From the NCBI GenBank assembly GCA_900618795.1, contig UYJD01000005.1, positions 1,282,522 through 1,346,521 on the forward strand: a stretch of DNA of 64,000 nt. Direction: 5' to 3'. The translations under genes were made by a program, and so were the position numbers. The notes beneath the pieces are model-generated. The model did not search any database and was not told the DNA's origin. It saw nothing but the letters and a program-made list of their open reading frames with translations. Below, one piece after another: positions 47,271 through 60,170 of this stretch. This DNA is from Cyanodermella asteris. Taxonomy: Eukaryota; Ascomycota; Lecanoromycetes; Ostropales; Stictidaceae. The stretch's first letter is position 1, and each line of letters begins with the position of its first letter.

Positions 47271-48291
47271 GGCGATCCCCGGCCGAAGCCTCTCTTTGCT
47301 CAGGCTGAAGTCGATGTGTAGAGTACGGGCCTAGACAAGAATACTAGTGCGGTTTTGCATGCGCGATCAGGTGCTTTTGATTTTTGAGACAGATGCTGGA
47401 TGGCTAACGGGGTCGGAATGGCGGGGCGTTCAGGCTGCTGGATAACGGATGTAGCACCAACACGGGAAAAGACCAATACCGTGAGAAACTGGCTAGATAC
47501 ACGGTACCATCTGTATAGGGCCTCGCAAGTGATATGTGAACAGCTTGCGGCCCGTGGTTGGGTGTGTCAGGTGAAGCAGAGTCGGCGAAGAGGCAGTAAA
47601 GACGAGACGCCGCGACAGCAGAGTCGTGCAGAATACAGCATAAGAGTAGGCGTGTGGTTACAAGCGGTCATCAAACAGAAGGTGGTTTGTGAGGCCAGCC
47701 TCCAGCCGCTGTTGTCCAGCTTGGGCTGTCGGCTTGTTTGGGTGGAGCAGCCTGCAACTTTGCCTTTTCCCGTCACCTACCCGCCTGGGTCGAACGCACG
47801 TCCCAGGTCCCCCCGACTTGACGGCTGCGCGTTGGCGCAAAACCAGCGAGAGCCCGCGTCAGGGCCAAACACCGCCGCTAGACTTGTTCTGCAGGCCCGA
47901 GCTCGGCACAGTCAGCAGCCTTCGATCATCGATCTTCGCGGCCACCGTTTTCGCCTTGCTTTGCACCTTTTACGTTGTCAGGCTGCCCAGTTCCATCACA
48001 GCGGCGACGCTCACAGGCAAGATCGTCCACAAACGTTTTACGATCATGAAAAGTTACAAAACTCCGTCCGAGTCCAAACGGTCGCGTCATGTTGCGGTTC
48101 GCCTATGTAAATGCGGGATGCCCGCGCCATGTTGAGCTCCTCATAGCTGCTTGTTTTCCGAACTTGAGCAGCGCACAAGCTCTGGCTCGAACAGGCACTA
48201 TAGCCGCTTGTGAGACTTTACGGACATTCGGACGCACTTGCCTCTCTCTGCATTAGAGTAACCGACCGTGTAGCGCCCTTGTCTAATGGTC
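47271..48291. other. Intergenic between TUP1 5' side and FLX1 3' side
   Basis: About 1 kb, probably the long TUP1 promoter and leader. No gene recognised. Confidence 0.5.
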
Positions 48292-49391
48292 TCATTTCCA
48301 TGTGCTGTTGGCAGAAAGCAGTAGTGCCTTGGTGTTCTCGTATGCAAGGAAGGTAACGCAGCTGCTGGGGATGATGCGAACCAAATTCGGCACGAGACCT
48401 TTGTAAAACCCCGATAGTCGTTCCTTCTGCCATATTGTTGAGAGAGCCGCGAAGAGCCCCTGGTAAGACTCGCCAGCCTGGAAGGTCTGCAACCTCGATC
48501 GCAAGACTTGGTACGGGTACGTAATGCTGCCAGCCATTGCTTTGCTGACCCCGCTGTACAGTAAGAATTCCAGATTGGACGGACCTGCAGAAGAGTCGGT
48601 ACGGGACAGAATTCGCGATCTTTTGAGCTCCTCATATAGCATGAACTGTATGGCTCCGTGGGAGACGCCAACAGTCGAGGGTAATAGGCCACGATAGAAA
48701 CCGCGCCAGCCCTCCTCGTGCATAATGTGTCTCACACCGTCCAGAATGGATCGATACGCCCGTTTATCGCTCGATGAGGTCGAGAGCATCCGCGTCTTGA
48801 TGACCCATATTGGATTTGTAACAACTGTGATCAGAATGCCTGGGTAAATAACCATCGGTCAGCAGGATGGACATGGTCATGAGAATGGACAAACTTCTTA
48901 CCAGCTGCTCCAGAGGCAACCAGGTAGTCTGTAGCTTTTAAGTTGTCGGCCTCCATCGGCTTGGACCTTCGTATTGTGGTCTTGATTGCATCGTAGGTGT
49001 AAAAATAAAGTGCCCAGCTAGATGCATTGCCAATGAGGTTGGAAGTCAAGCCCCTATACAACCCAACGAGGCCACCTTCCTTGAAATAGACGTTTCGTGC
49101 GAGCAAAATGGAAAGGCCTGTCCGTGGGCCGGCGGAAGTGTCAACTGCAATATGTCAGTCGAAGCAATTTTAGTGTCAAGAGGATGCTACTCCGGTAAAC
49201 ATGCTGTAGAACGTACGTTGAAGACGCGTCTTGATCAAGTCCAAAGGATGGGCTACGATTGTCGTCGCAGTTCCAGCAACGAGCCCTGAAATGAGTTCGA
49301 CTGCCGCGGACATCAATAGGTACGTAGGGCGATGTGATGTCGAAAGCGGAAGGATTTGAAGCCCAACGGCCGATGAGGCTTCATAGCCCAT
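48292..49391 (-). CDS. FLX1: Mitochondrial FAD/folate-type carrier
   Basis: Exons 49217-49391, 48902-49144 and 48292-48839, giving 321 aa from the first ATG. A start at 49313 (MSAAVELISGL, 295 aa) fits the family better, because the first helix begins there. The three carrier signatures are PLDLIKTRLQ, PIWVIKTRM and PYQVLRSRLQ, with the repeated GLYRGL/GFYRGL/GFYKGL motifs. PIWVIKTRM in repeat 2 is characteristic of the FLX1/SLC25A32 (FAD, folate) and NAD-pyrimidine nucleotide carrier branch. Yeast Flx1 serves FAD transport across the inner membrane. The exact substrate is inferred. Confidence 0.88.
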
Positions 49392-50359
49392 TCACGTAAG
49401 GTAGTTCCGTCATGCTGCTTTCAGGGACGGTGACGGAACTCTACGACAGCATGTGTCATGTCAGACAGCGCATCTACGTGTCAGATCTGAAAGACCTTAT
49501 CACTCGCGCTCTTTGTTGGCGCCATCGACGTCTTGGACCATACTTCTAATAAGGTGTAGAAATAATGATTGCGAACGGCCTCGAACGCCCTTGAATCAGA
49601 CCCAGAACGTAAATATCGCAGCTCGTTTCTATGTTCTTGCAACTATAGTACAGTATTCCAGCGCCAATAATGCAAGCCCAATCTTGTACGTGCGTCGTAC
49701 CATCTATTTCCTAGAGCATCACTCAATTGGCGACAGGAGTCTAGTTTGTCAGCCTCCGAATGCACAAACCAGACATTTCGCCTACCTGATAATCGAGGGT
49801 CGAGGGTCACTTCGAGTGTATCCTTGTCAAGTTTAGTCCAATGTTCTGAACCGTTTCCATGCTCTTAAAACCAACCGAGATATAGAATCAGAGGAAGGTA
49901 GCCACTGAGGATGTTAGCAATTGCCATGGGGATCTGCGCTAGGAATCCTCACTATTGTACGGCCACTCTCGACAGATCAATCGCTCGTGCGATACGTTCC
50001 TGTACTCATGTCAGCGGCTGCTCATGTGGTGTGCAGTTCAGTGACTTGCCTTGGTTTCTTCCGAGAATTGAAACATGCTGTAACGAACAGAATCTGGAAG
50101 CTTTGGTGAGCTGTAAGCAGCTCTTCCTGACGGCTGGAGGTCTGTGATCGGTGTGAATAAGGTTCGGAACCAGCGTCGTTGACAAGCAACTGAAGTTGTG
50201 TCTCAAGCAGGATTGTCGACCCGGATTCCGCGATAGATGTTCACACTGGAGCAATGGCGATCAATGAAACCGAGCCATAATTTGGTCTTTCGGAGATCGC
50301 TCCGATATCAGTTTGACCTTCTCGTCGTCGAACCAATTTCATCATCTACATATCCAGAC
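49392..50359. other. Divergent promoter region of FLX1 and HSH49
   Basis: About 970 nt with no supported gene or RNA. Confidence 0.5.
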
Positions 50360-51455
50360 ATGGCCGCTGCAAAACATTGGTGAGTCTCCATTTGAGTCAA
50401 TAGGCATACCTCAAGTGACTGACCGAAGCGTAGTGAGCAAGACAAGGAAGCCACTGTGTACATTGGCAACCTTGATGAACGTGTCACGGATGGTCTAGTT
50501 TGGGAGCTCATGCTGCAGTCAGGCCGTATCGTCAATGTCCATCTGCCCAAGGATCGTGTCACTCAGACACACCAAGGCTATGGCTTCGTCGAATTCGTCA
50601 GTGAGGAGGATGCCGAATATGCTGCTCGTGTCATGAACCAGATTCGGCTCTACGGCAAGCCTATCCGTGTCAATAAGGCTTCTGCCGATAAGCAGAAGAC
50701 TGCGGAGGTTGGCGCAGAGTTGTTCATAGGCAACCTAGATCCGATGGTGTCCGAGCAGACCTTGTACGACACCTTCGGTCGGTTCGGCACGTTGCTTTCA
50801 CTTCCAAAAGTACGCTACCCGACCTCCTACCAGCACTGCTGCTAATGAAACTTGACAGGTCGCGAGAGACGATGCTGGGTTGTCCAAGGGTTATGGCTTT
50901 GTGTCATATTCGAATTTCGAATCATCTGATGAGGCGATCGCGAATTTACACGGGCAGTTCCTTATGAACAAAGAAATATCAGTTCAGTATGCGTACAAGA
51001 AAGACGGTAAAGGAGAGAGACACGGCGATCAGGCCGAAAGAATGTTAGCCGCTCAAGCTCGACAGCACAACGTCGCCCCGCCAGTCCAATCTTTGCCGAC
51101 AGGCTTCGCTCAGGGAGCTCCGCCAGCAACCCCCACTCACGGCGACGCTGATATTGCCAGGGTCGGGCAATCTTCAAATAACGCTTCGTATCAACCTGGC
51201 CGGCCAATGTCGAGTTCGAATCTTCCGGGTCAGACCCCCATGCGGCCTCCCAACCCTGCACAGCCATTACCGCCGCCACCGTCTGGTCTTCCAGCACGAC
51301 CGCCTCCATCTCAGGCGGGATACGATGGGCCTCCTCCAGGCTTTATGCCGCCAGGGTTCGCGCCTCCGCCTCCTCCTGGCTTTCCGGCCGGGCCACCCGG
51401 GCCAGCAGGGTTTCCTCCACCCACACCACCAAACGGATATGCTCGAGGTAGATGA
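50360..51455 (+). CDS. HSH49: U2 snRNP protein SF3b49 (SF3B4/Hsh49)
   Basis: Exons 50360-50379, 50434-50809 and 50859-51455, giving 330 aa. Two RRMs lie in tandem. RRM1 runs from [20 protein letters not shown] to [23 protein letters not shown]2 from [20 protein letters not shown] to [20 protein letters not shown], with a splice site inside it. The C-terminal third is very rich in Pro and Gly ([20 protein letters not shown]), as in human SF3B4. The protein binds pre-mRNA around the branch site as part of SF3b and contacts SF3b145/Cus1. The first coding exon has only 20 nt. Confidence 0.95.
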
Positions 51456-51725
51456 TATACCAGAAGCATCCAAGTTTTACCCTTTTTGCACCTCCACTTT
51501 GGGTGAGAGGAAGGATCATTCCCATCCGAGAAGCATCCCAATTGTAAGACCATCGAGCGGAGAAAGCGTGCGAGCCTGCGTTGAAGCAATGGCGGAATTG
51601 ACAGGGTAATCGCGTCGGGTATCACCAATAACATTCCACCTTCAGCACCAATGGCTGGCAGTGACGAACACCTGTCGCCAGGACGAACGCAAGTACGTCG
51701 GTTCCGAAAAGCTGAGCCACCTGGG

Positions 51726-52150
51726 CTACGAGAAGGAAACGAATTTGGGATCTCTGGGCCGACCATCCGCGCCAATGCCGTGCTTGGCAAAAGATCCCTC
51801 CATACAGATGCGCCGCGCTTCGTCGAAGTTCACCCGGCGCGATCTCATTATGCGTTTGATCTCCTGCTTGGCCATCACATCAAGTCCAGCTCTTGTGTCT
51901 CCTGAGGTGATATTCTCCGTGAGATCGAATGTCGTGGAGGTCAGACCATCTTCGATATCCGAGGCGAAGGAAGTTGGCAGTCGGGAGTAGATGTAATCGG
52001 GCACTGTCAAACGGTGAATCCATCGGTTACGTGTGAAGAAGAGGGCTATCAGCAGTTAGTGCGCCGGTCGCATCATGAGGATGCTGAATGACAACCTGTG
52101 GCTACAGCTAAGCAGAAGAAAATGGTCGAATAAAGAAGATAACTGGCCAT
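51726..52150 (-). CDS. DUF2015 family protein, membrane-anchored
   Basis: Exons 52096-52150 and 51726-52045, giving 124 aa. The N-terminus MASYLLYSTIFFCLAVATAL followed by FFTRNRW is one hydrophobic anchor, then a basic stop-transfer. The conserved part reads PDYIYSRLPTSFASDIEDGL, STTFDLTENITSGDTRAGLD, EIKRIMRSRRVNFDEARRIC and ends GADGRPRDPKFVSFS. This matches the fungal DUF2015 family as I know it; no function is established. The donor (GTTGTC) is unusual, but the joined anchor supports it. It faces HSH49 tail to tail and eL28 head to head. Confidence 0.88.
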
Positions 52151-52536
52151 GGCGATAAACATCGGACGTTGGAGGTTGTTGATGATTGCAAAGTTCTCGC
52201 AGCCTTGTGAGGCCGTTTCGCTGTCAGGAGTAGTTTGGAGCACTGGCGATGCCAGTCAAGTGCACTTGCAGCATGACAATTGTCAACAATTTGTCGACTG
52301 TGACGATAAGAAACCACACTTTGGTCTGTCGTTGACAACCGCGGCTAGTGGTGATCCGTATTCGTCAGCCTCGCCAGCGCACGGGTCCCCCATCCCAGCG
52401 GGCCGGCGTGTCCGCAGATCTAACATGCCGCGGAACGGAAAAATGAAGTTCCGGCCGGCGCATCAGTCGGGAGGGTTCACGCACACAGAAGAGCTCAGAG
52501 AGTTGAACTTGACGGTTGCTCACCACAGATTTCACC
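52151..52536. promoter_or_regulatory. Divergent promoter region, DUF2015 gene / eL28
   Basis: 386 nt between the two start codons. No element I can name with confidence. Confidence 0.5.
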
Positions 52537-53143
52537 ATGTCAGCTCAAACTCAGTCCAACGTTTCGGCCGACTTGATCTGGGAGATTTCCCGTATGAAAC
52601 CGCCCGAAAATCATCGAATTATGAGCTGACAGATCCACCAGGTACCAACAATGCCTTTCTCGTGAAGCGCGCCGCCGCGGGAGGCGTTCGTTTCTCTCGC
52701 GACCCCCTGAACGTTGCCAATTTGAGCAGTCGCAAGCATGCTGGTTTCGTCAACGACAAGGTACGGTCTCAATCACGCCAACTTGACTATGAGGCAGCAT
52801 CTGACAGTCCTAGGCCGTTGGAATCCAGGCGACGGAGAAGGGTGGTGCCGTTCTGACCACCAAGAGGACGAAGAATAAGAACCGTCCAGCTACACAGTTG
52901 AGCGAGTCTCCTCTATCTGGAGAACGCGGTGGCCCCAAGTGCGTCTATCGATTTTCAAGTCAAGGCATCGCTAATGTGCTCCGCAGGACCTACAAGTCCG
53001 TTGCCAGTGTTGTGGCAAAGAACGGCTACCGTCCCGACCTACTGCCCGCCGCCGTTGCCAGGACTAGCCGCATCCGCCAGACCTTGAGGCCGACAAAGGA
53101 GTATGAACAGAAGGAGCGCGGTGCGAAGGCAAGGAAGCAGTAA
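52537..53143 (+). CDS. RPL28: 60S ribosomal protein eL28
   Basis: Exons 52537-52591, 52642-52760, 52814-52938 and 52987-53143, giving 151 aa. It reads MSAQTQSNVSADLIWEISRT, NNAFLVKRAAAGGVRFSRDP, LNVANLSSRKHAGFVNDKAV, then TYKSVASVVAKNGYRPDLLP and ends QKERGAKARKQ. This family (eL28) is present in filamentous fungi and animals and absent from S. cerevisiae, so it also argues against a budding yeast. The first acceptor is set by the required C+GT = Arg codon. It is the last gene before the AT-rich block. Confidence 0.95.
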
Positions 53144-54392
53144 ATCCGAAGTTCGAAAACAATAGCATGTCCAAACCTGATGGGAACCCCTAAGGGTCCA
53201 TGATCGCACAAGGGTTGAGTCGGAATGAAGCCTTGCGGCTGGTCAGCATAGCAATGCCATGATTGCATGAAGCATGTAAACGGTCGCTGATGCGCTAATA
53301 TCGCATCTCAATTATGTGGTATATCTCTTTGCACATGGAAGCGAATTTTATAGCGTCCCAGATTTGTGAAAGCGGTTAATATGTTGCCGTACAAGTGGCT
53401 ACTTAATAAAATCATAGGAATTTGTAGAAGAATTGACAACTTTTATCGAGGCTATTGGCAAGGAGCACATTTAAATTGCATACATTATTACTGCGCCAAG
53501 CTCTTCTTAATCTAGGTTCTAATACAATGAATTGTTGCAGCAACGGTTTTGTATTACTACAGCACTGCGACTTAGCTGCTACTTTAAACCTGTAAGCTTT
53601 CCTATTTCTCAAAGTCACGAGAGTGCATCTAGTCGTTACGGTAATGTTTTTGTAACAGCGAAAGTTCTGGCCTACGCAAGTCATACATCATAAAAATAAA
53701 AAAAGCCAAACCGAAATGGTTAAAGATAATAATAGACTTTGCTTAAACTTGCCGCGAAATCGTACGGGCCTATTTAGTGGAATTTTGGAAGAATAGTATA
53801 GTAAGACAGAGACAACTGTCTATGATTTATAAGGCCCATAAGAAATAGCTACAGAATGACCTAATCATATAACCTTAGTGCTTCTAGCTGGAGGATTTAA
53901 CATAGCTGTAGCATTATTATTGCTGTATCAGTGTGAGACTGCCCTATGAGTTATATAATTATGACACTCTATTGTGGGATAGGTTCTAACCTTTTATTTG
54001 AATATGAGTGCTTAAAGCTACAATTGCTCATGGATATACATATTAAAATTGACTTAGAACCAAGTTTGACAAAGCCAACTTTGTAACTTTGGCTTTAACG
54101 TTTTGAAAGTATCCGTTAAGTTCAAGCCTTTCTCTTGTGATTTATTTTGGTCACGAGATTTTGAACAGAAGGTCAGAAGCTATTTGACAATGAAACGTAA
54201 AAGTCATGTATAATTTATAGTGATCATTGGAATATGATGAATGCTATCAGAGCTTAATGTTTACAGACCTGAGGGAAGTGTGACACTACACTAGTTCAAC
54301 TATTGTATTATAGCGACAGAAACACTATAGCAGTACGTGATTGTGAAAATAGTAGCGTAGTATTATAGCTGTATTTCGGCAACACTATAAGT

Positions 54393-54408
54393 ACTGCAAT
54401 ATTGCAGT
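54393..54408. repeat. Perfect 16-bp palindrome
   Basis: ACTGCAATATTGCAGT equals its own reverse complement. Its core GCAATATTGC recurs in variants through the AT-rich block. Confidence 0.85.
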
Positions 54409-57400
54409 GTACTTACAGCAATATGACAAACTGTAATGATGTCACAGTAAGATCACATAAAATTACGGCGACAGTACTAAATGACACAAAGCTTGCAATA
54501 ATGCTGCAATTCTATTACCTAATACTAATCGGGTGAATTTGAGTGAAATTACTTGGATGGCTATTCGCAAGCTTCAGGAGACGGTTGGTGGACTTATCTG
54601 GAGACTAAGTAGCAACTATAGTAGCTATCTTAAGCTGAGTTATCTAGTTAGATGTTGCTATGAAATATCCTAGATTGGCTATAATAGCCACGAGTTAAAC
54701 TATACAGCTCTCCGTATTTGTTTTTTTACATTATGGAAGGACATGAATAGGCGAAGTAGCATTATAAAAGGTCATCTGTCACATGGCCGCAACGCTATGT
54801 TTACAGTGATTCGTCCACCAATAGCTTGTCCAGCTATCACATGCTAGCATAGAGAAACACAATAAGTGCAGTGCACATTCGAGTTGTTAGCTTAGAGAAG
54901 AGATCGAGCATTGCCGCTGTAAGATTATAAATTTCTTAAAATAGAGTTCTTTTACGCTATTTAGCGACGAATAGTCCCAAAGTATAGAAGTCTTGCATTG
55001 GAAATAGGACATTAAGCATAGCTATTACGCGAAAGAATCTAGTAGCATAAGCATAATAAACTTTAGTACTGCCAATAAGGAGGTTAATAGATTAAGGCTT
55101 TAATACTATCGTTACTTTCGGGCTCAATAGAATACTACGAAGCACTGTTTTGCATTGACTCTATGCAATTTCACAGCAATTTTTACAGAATAGTATAACG
55201 TGAAAGCATAAGACCAATCTACACTAAGTTATCTATCTTACCACTACTAGCATCAATTTCGACTTTGTATATGCTATTACACGTTAGACTTCTTACAACA
55301 AGGAATACATAGTAGTCTTCTAAATTGTGATACTCTTATGTTTGACTATTTGGTGTTAGTATCATTAGCTTTCTAGGTAACAAATTGCTTATTAGAGTAT
55401 CAAAAATTGCAACTGGCAATCTCGCTATGTTGCTAGAAATGTAAAGCCGCGCAGATCTAATGACTGCAATGCTAATGTAATATTTTGCCTTGGCTGTCTA
55501 GTTTGAGTAGCCTAGGGTTACACTATTATTGAGTAACTATAGCAGCTTTTAACGGAACCATAGCTTGAGAATAACAGAATGTGATAACAATAATACAGCA
55601 TTGTCATAAATCTAAATGAAGAAAATGTATATATGGAACAAAATATTCTATTGCTAATATGCAATCTGTAATATAGACCCTAAATTTGCATTCACTTAAA
55701 AGATAATTTGCTACCGGTTAAGTAGCTAGTTATAAATAATTAAAGTCACTAGAATCTGTCTATACTTCTCAAGTCGTACTACATATAGACTTGAAAACAA
55801 AAGTTCTGTAATCTCAAAGAAAATATAGCGTCATAACACCGGTTTATAGATATTGTTACAAGATTCTCTACTTATAGTGATGTATAATGTTGTACTAGCA
55901 TTGCATAATTGCATCATCTATCATGCATTTACTATATTAATATTCTCTTCTTGCGTTTAGTTGTAGTCTAGCAATACTTTGTACACAACACTAGCAATAT
56001 ACAATGCTGAAGACTTTCATCTAGCAAAAAGATGGAACGAAGTGGGGTTGTAGTATTACAATGTCTAATCACAACATTACCGCTACATCTAAAGACTAGA
56101 TAGTAAGTTGAGAGCGTAGTAATAGTGCCGTAAATGACTGTCTCATTGTTCTTGAAAAGTATTACCTTAATACTTTCTTTTTTCTTGGATTCAAGAGCTT
56201 CACATACAAGTAATCAAAGAGCAGAACTGGTGTGTTGCATCTACAGCGGACTCAACTACAGGATAATTCTGCGGCAATTCGACTATGACATTGCCGCAGA
56301 ATAATCATTATTTATAAATTGCATTATTCTCAAGTTTACAGTGCTGCACCTATGTTGCAATGATATTCTGTCGTCATTATAAATTTTATTAGTAGAAAGA
56401 TATTATAATGTTAGGCAATTACCGAGACATTACCGTAATACTGCATGAGCAACTACATTTTTTAGGACAAAATTTCTGTCTTGGAATTTTAACTAAAACT
56501 AAGTAACAGCAGTAAAGTAACGTTCTAACTAAGACGCCCAATACTCAAGATATTCTAAGCAATCCAAACTCTGTTGTTTCTAATATTAATCACCTAGTAT
56601 CCTAGCCACTTGCTAACGCTTGTTATCTCACCTCTTTTTAATAATTGCTATGTCTAACGGGCTAATCGTTCCAGTTATTACCGAATTAGGTCCGAAGCTT
56701 ATTTAGTGTCCAAAGTCTGTTAGGAAGGTTTGCAAGGGTTTGTAGTCTGTTTCCACTTATATATGTTACTTTTAATAGATATATATTAGAATATTGTTCA
56801 TTATCTTTTTAAAGAAACGTCTAAAATAGCGTATGTAATGAGTGGGCTGTGGAAGCTTATACTTTACTTAAGACAAGACAGTAGCATAGGGCCCCTGTAG
56901 TTTTGTGCCCATAGACTGAAGCAAAATTGCATGGCATTTTTCCAACGTTGCGGCCACAGAAAGTATAATGCTAAGGTATATTAAAATAAAGCTTGTAAGT
57001 ACTAGTAAGATTTTGCAACCATATGCGATTTTTATACAGCCGGGTATTGTATTTTCTATTGAAATAGTTAATGTTCATTGCCACCACTTTAATATCGAAA
57101 GAAGGCATAGCGTCACAGTTGCACAATATAATACAATACACAATATTGCAACAATACAGCGCCAACAATGAAGCAAAATCCAGCCATATTGCTAGAACAA
57201 AGTATCATACAATAAAGTATTGTAGGAATATTATGGCAAGACTATATGTGTATTTTAATATAATATTATGACATTTATAATGGCAATTTTATAGCAATTT
57301 TGTTTCATACTACCATTATATTATTACTGAAAGTAGTTATCTACCGAGCCACTTACTCTATCATTGCTTAGATATAAGCCTCTCTATAATACGATCATAA

Positions 57401-58529
57401 CTCTAGTATTGTTAAAGTGTAATGATTGGAATTTACCTAGTGTTTCTTAAAGAATCCAAGCCACAACAAGCTCTTGTGACACCAGATATTTGCATCATTT
57501 AAACATTGCAAATGTTACGCAAGACTTGCATCAATAGTGCAGGACTAACAAAAACGAGTACGAGCCTTTCAACAGCGCTGGAGCGTATAAATATCGATTG
57601 TAAAAACATGGGCTTGGTATAAGCGCTAATATAAACGTTAAGAGCATGAATTGTGAATATTTGATGAATCTAACAAAGGTTACCTAATAAAAAGTCTCTC
57701 GAAACGTCAATGTTCACTAAGAACAATATCATGGTTTGGTCGATGTGACCGCCTTCAAACTAGTGGAAAACTTTTTATATTTTATTTTTACTTGGACCTA
57801 TAACAAAAGTAGATAGTGTAAATTTGCTAGGCATTATACTTGAAAAAGACGTTCTATTATCTGACATTGGTTGCTAGTGCTCTCTAAGCGCTCTCTTTCC
57901 TTTTTGAGGCCTTACAAGGTTATAGCTCTGTTATTAAACATTTCTCATTCCAGTAAGCACGGGTTATAATTCGGTACTTGAGGTCATGAGATATCGCTAG
58001 TGCAACACTCCAATGGCTCTTTAGGATTGATGTGACATTACATAATTACAAAATGAAACTATAAGATTGTGACACGTTTTAATAGTATCTAAGAAGTTTC
58101 ATGAGGAGAAAACTTATGTAAATAGCCTGCACCTTTTATTCAATTACCACAACACTTACAAGCCCGACGGCGGCATAGCATCACGGTAGCGCAACTGTTG
58201 CGTCATTGTAGCATATTCCAGAGACATTGGGAGCTAGTAGCCTTACTACATAGTTCTAGTAATTACCTGACTTAGCTACATATCACTATACAAGTTCTAC
58301 CTACTATAATAATACCCGGCATAGTATTATGTTGCCATGATGCAGCTAGACTCTATCCATTCTTGCGAGAGTAAAAAACTCTTAGTAAGGATAAAAGATT
58401 CTCACTATACTTGCTACGTTTTTTGAACGCTATCTTTAGTCTATCTAGTACCCTTACAGCATGCTTGCCACTGTCGAATATGGCATCGCGCAAGATAGAG
58501 ACTAGTAGAAAAAGCGTTGCAAAGAGTTT

Positions 58530-58554
58530 AGCCGCAGGCACGTCGCCTGCGGCT
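58530..58554. repeat. GC-rich hairpin in AT-rich DNA
   Basis: AGCCGCAGGC and its exact reverse complement GCCTGCGGCT are separated by five bases. Eight of ten stem pairs are G-C, in DNA that is otherwise about 30% GC. Confidence 0.85.
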
Positions 58555-58695
58555 GAGCTTCAGTGTAATCACTCTTTATTATATTTTCTTAGAGGTTGAT
58601 CGGCATTTCAAGCCAAGAGTAAATTGGACATATGGCTTTTACTTTATTGTGAAACATTTATACCAGCTTTTGAGTAGAGATGAAGCAAATAAATA

Positions 58696-58823
58696 AGGCG
58701 TAGAGCACACGGCCTAAGTTTTATTCTCCAGAGAGTTTCCAACGCAAGTCAAACAGAATCACAGCTATTAGTTATCTTCCCTTATAGACAAGTAACGCCT
58801 CGGTAAGAGGATAAAGCATCATT
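58696..58823 (+). repeat. Left arm of a ~130-bp diverged inverted repeat
   Basis: This segment, beginning AAGGCGTAGAGCACACGG, matches the reverse complement of 60042-60170 along its whole length at about three quarters identity by eye, including the shared run TTTTATTCTCCAGAG. The two arms enclose about 1.2 kb. It is either the end repeat of an old DNA transposon of about 1.5 kb or one of two separate copies in opposite directions. Family unknown. Confidence 0.75.
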
Positions 58824-59053
58824 AGCAAATAAACATATAAGAGAATAAGTATTTCTTCTATTAAGAACCAACTATGAAACTTTTTCTAGCATATTTGTAT
58901 AAGATTGGAAATTGCGTCAAAGTCTTAGATGTTTGAATTACAGTATCCGGCTTTACGTAATAGACTTACTAGTTTCTGCGGTCTCAGTGAATTTTAATTT
59001 CAATTTTCACAGATAAAGACATATTGCTTGTAATTTTTAAAATTTATAATTAA

Positions 59054-59185
59054 AAGTGTGCAGACGGTAGTCGCACGGGCTAGCTATATATAGTAGGTTA
59101 GGTGTGAATAGTAACGTTCGTTACTATTATAGGTCTTTTGGCCTAGTTAGCTAAAGTGTCACACCAGCTCCCGTCTACAAGTGTG
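59054..59185. mobile_element. MITE-like palindromic element with 7-bp direct repeats
   Basis: AAGTGTG occurs at 59054-59060 and again at 59179-59185. Between them lies an imperfect palindrome: the ends CAGACGGTAG and CTCCCGTCTAC pair, TAGCTA appears on both sides at the same distance from the centre, and the centre is a perfect AATAGTAACG/CGTTACTATT stem with a TT loop at 59117-59118. This is the build of a small non-coding DNA transposon with a target-site duplication. It codes for nothing. Seven bases is not a typical duplication for the main superfamilies, so the ends may be off by one. Confidence 0.5.
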
Positions 59186-60041
59186 ATTACAATATTCGGG
59201 TTGATGCAAGTTGCAAATAGTGAAATGGATTGATAGATTAATAAGTGACCAAGTTCTCAGTTGAAATACTCTATATGTTACATTCAAGTACAACAAAACA
59301 TGAATAGAATGTTAATGTCTCTTTAAAATGCTGTATCACATTAAGATTAATATGTTATACGATTAGTATAGAATGACTGCATACTATTCTGTCATTACAT
59401 ACTACTGCAATACAATCACACTACGGTAAACCTATCAAGCCGCGACTAAACAAGAAGTCAGGAAGAGTCAATTCACTAGCTGCGAATTAAATATACTATT
59501 TAGAAAAAATGGCTTCTATCCAGAGACGGTATTTGATCAACCAAATGCAGCATTGTAAGCTTAGTCAGTCCTTGGCTATTTTTTTCAAAATTTTGACGTA
59601 GATTTAGCTCTGAAAAGAGACTGTTAAAGTGGTGAATGTAGAGCACTCCCGAATCAAATAGACTTGACTCATAGTATCATGTATTTGACTAAAGCAACAG
59701 TTTACAGTTTTCAGCTGAAATCACACTACTTATAGAGTACAACATGCTTATATACTCTTGTCAAGCTATGTTTCTATCGCTGTCAAGTCAAATGCTTAAG
59801 GCTCATGAAAATTATTGCCTCACAGTTGGATAACAGCAGCGCCACGAGCATACAACTGTTGTGCATTTATAACAACAACATTGCAGTTTCATACCGCTGT
59901 CCAATAACTTTCCGCAGATACTACTGCTAATTAAAATATTATTGTAATATTACGGCAATATTACGGCAATATGATCACTTTTTGAAATGTCTACGTAACA
60001 TTATAGCAATGGTATAATAGCATTAGTACTTGATGATGATG

Positions 60042-60170
60042 ATGATTTATACTTTTGCCGAAGCGTCAGTCATCTATAAGGGGAAATATCCAATAATCGT
60101 GGTTCTGTGTAGCTTGCCTTAGAAACTAACCCTCTGGAGAATAAAACCTTAGTCGTGTACTTTACGCCTT
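60042..60170 (-). repeat. Right arm of the diverged inverted repeat
   Basis: Partner of 58696-58823 in opposite orientation. It ends inward in a short ATG/CAT microsatellite (GATGATGATGATGAT, around 60032-60046). Confidence 0.75.

Noticed and set aside
56968-57271. Open frames on both strands in the AT-rich block
   Set aside because: They are low-complexity Ile/Asn/Tyr readings of AT-rich DNA and are mirrored on the other strand.
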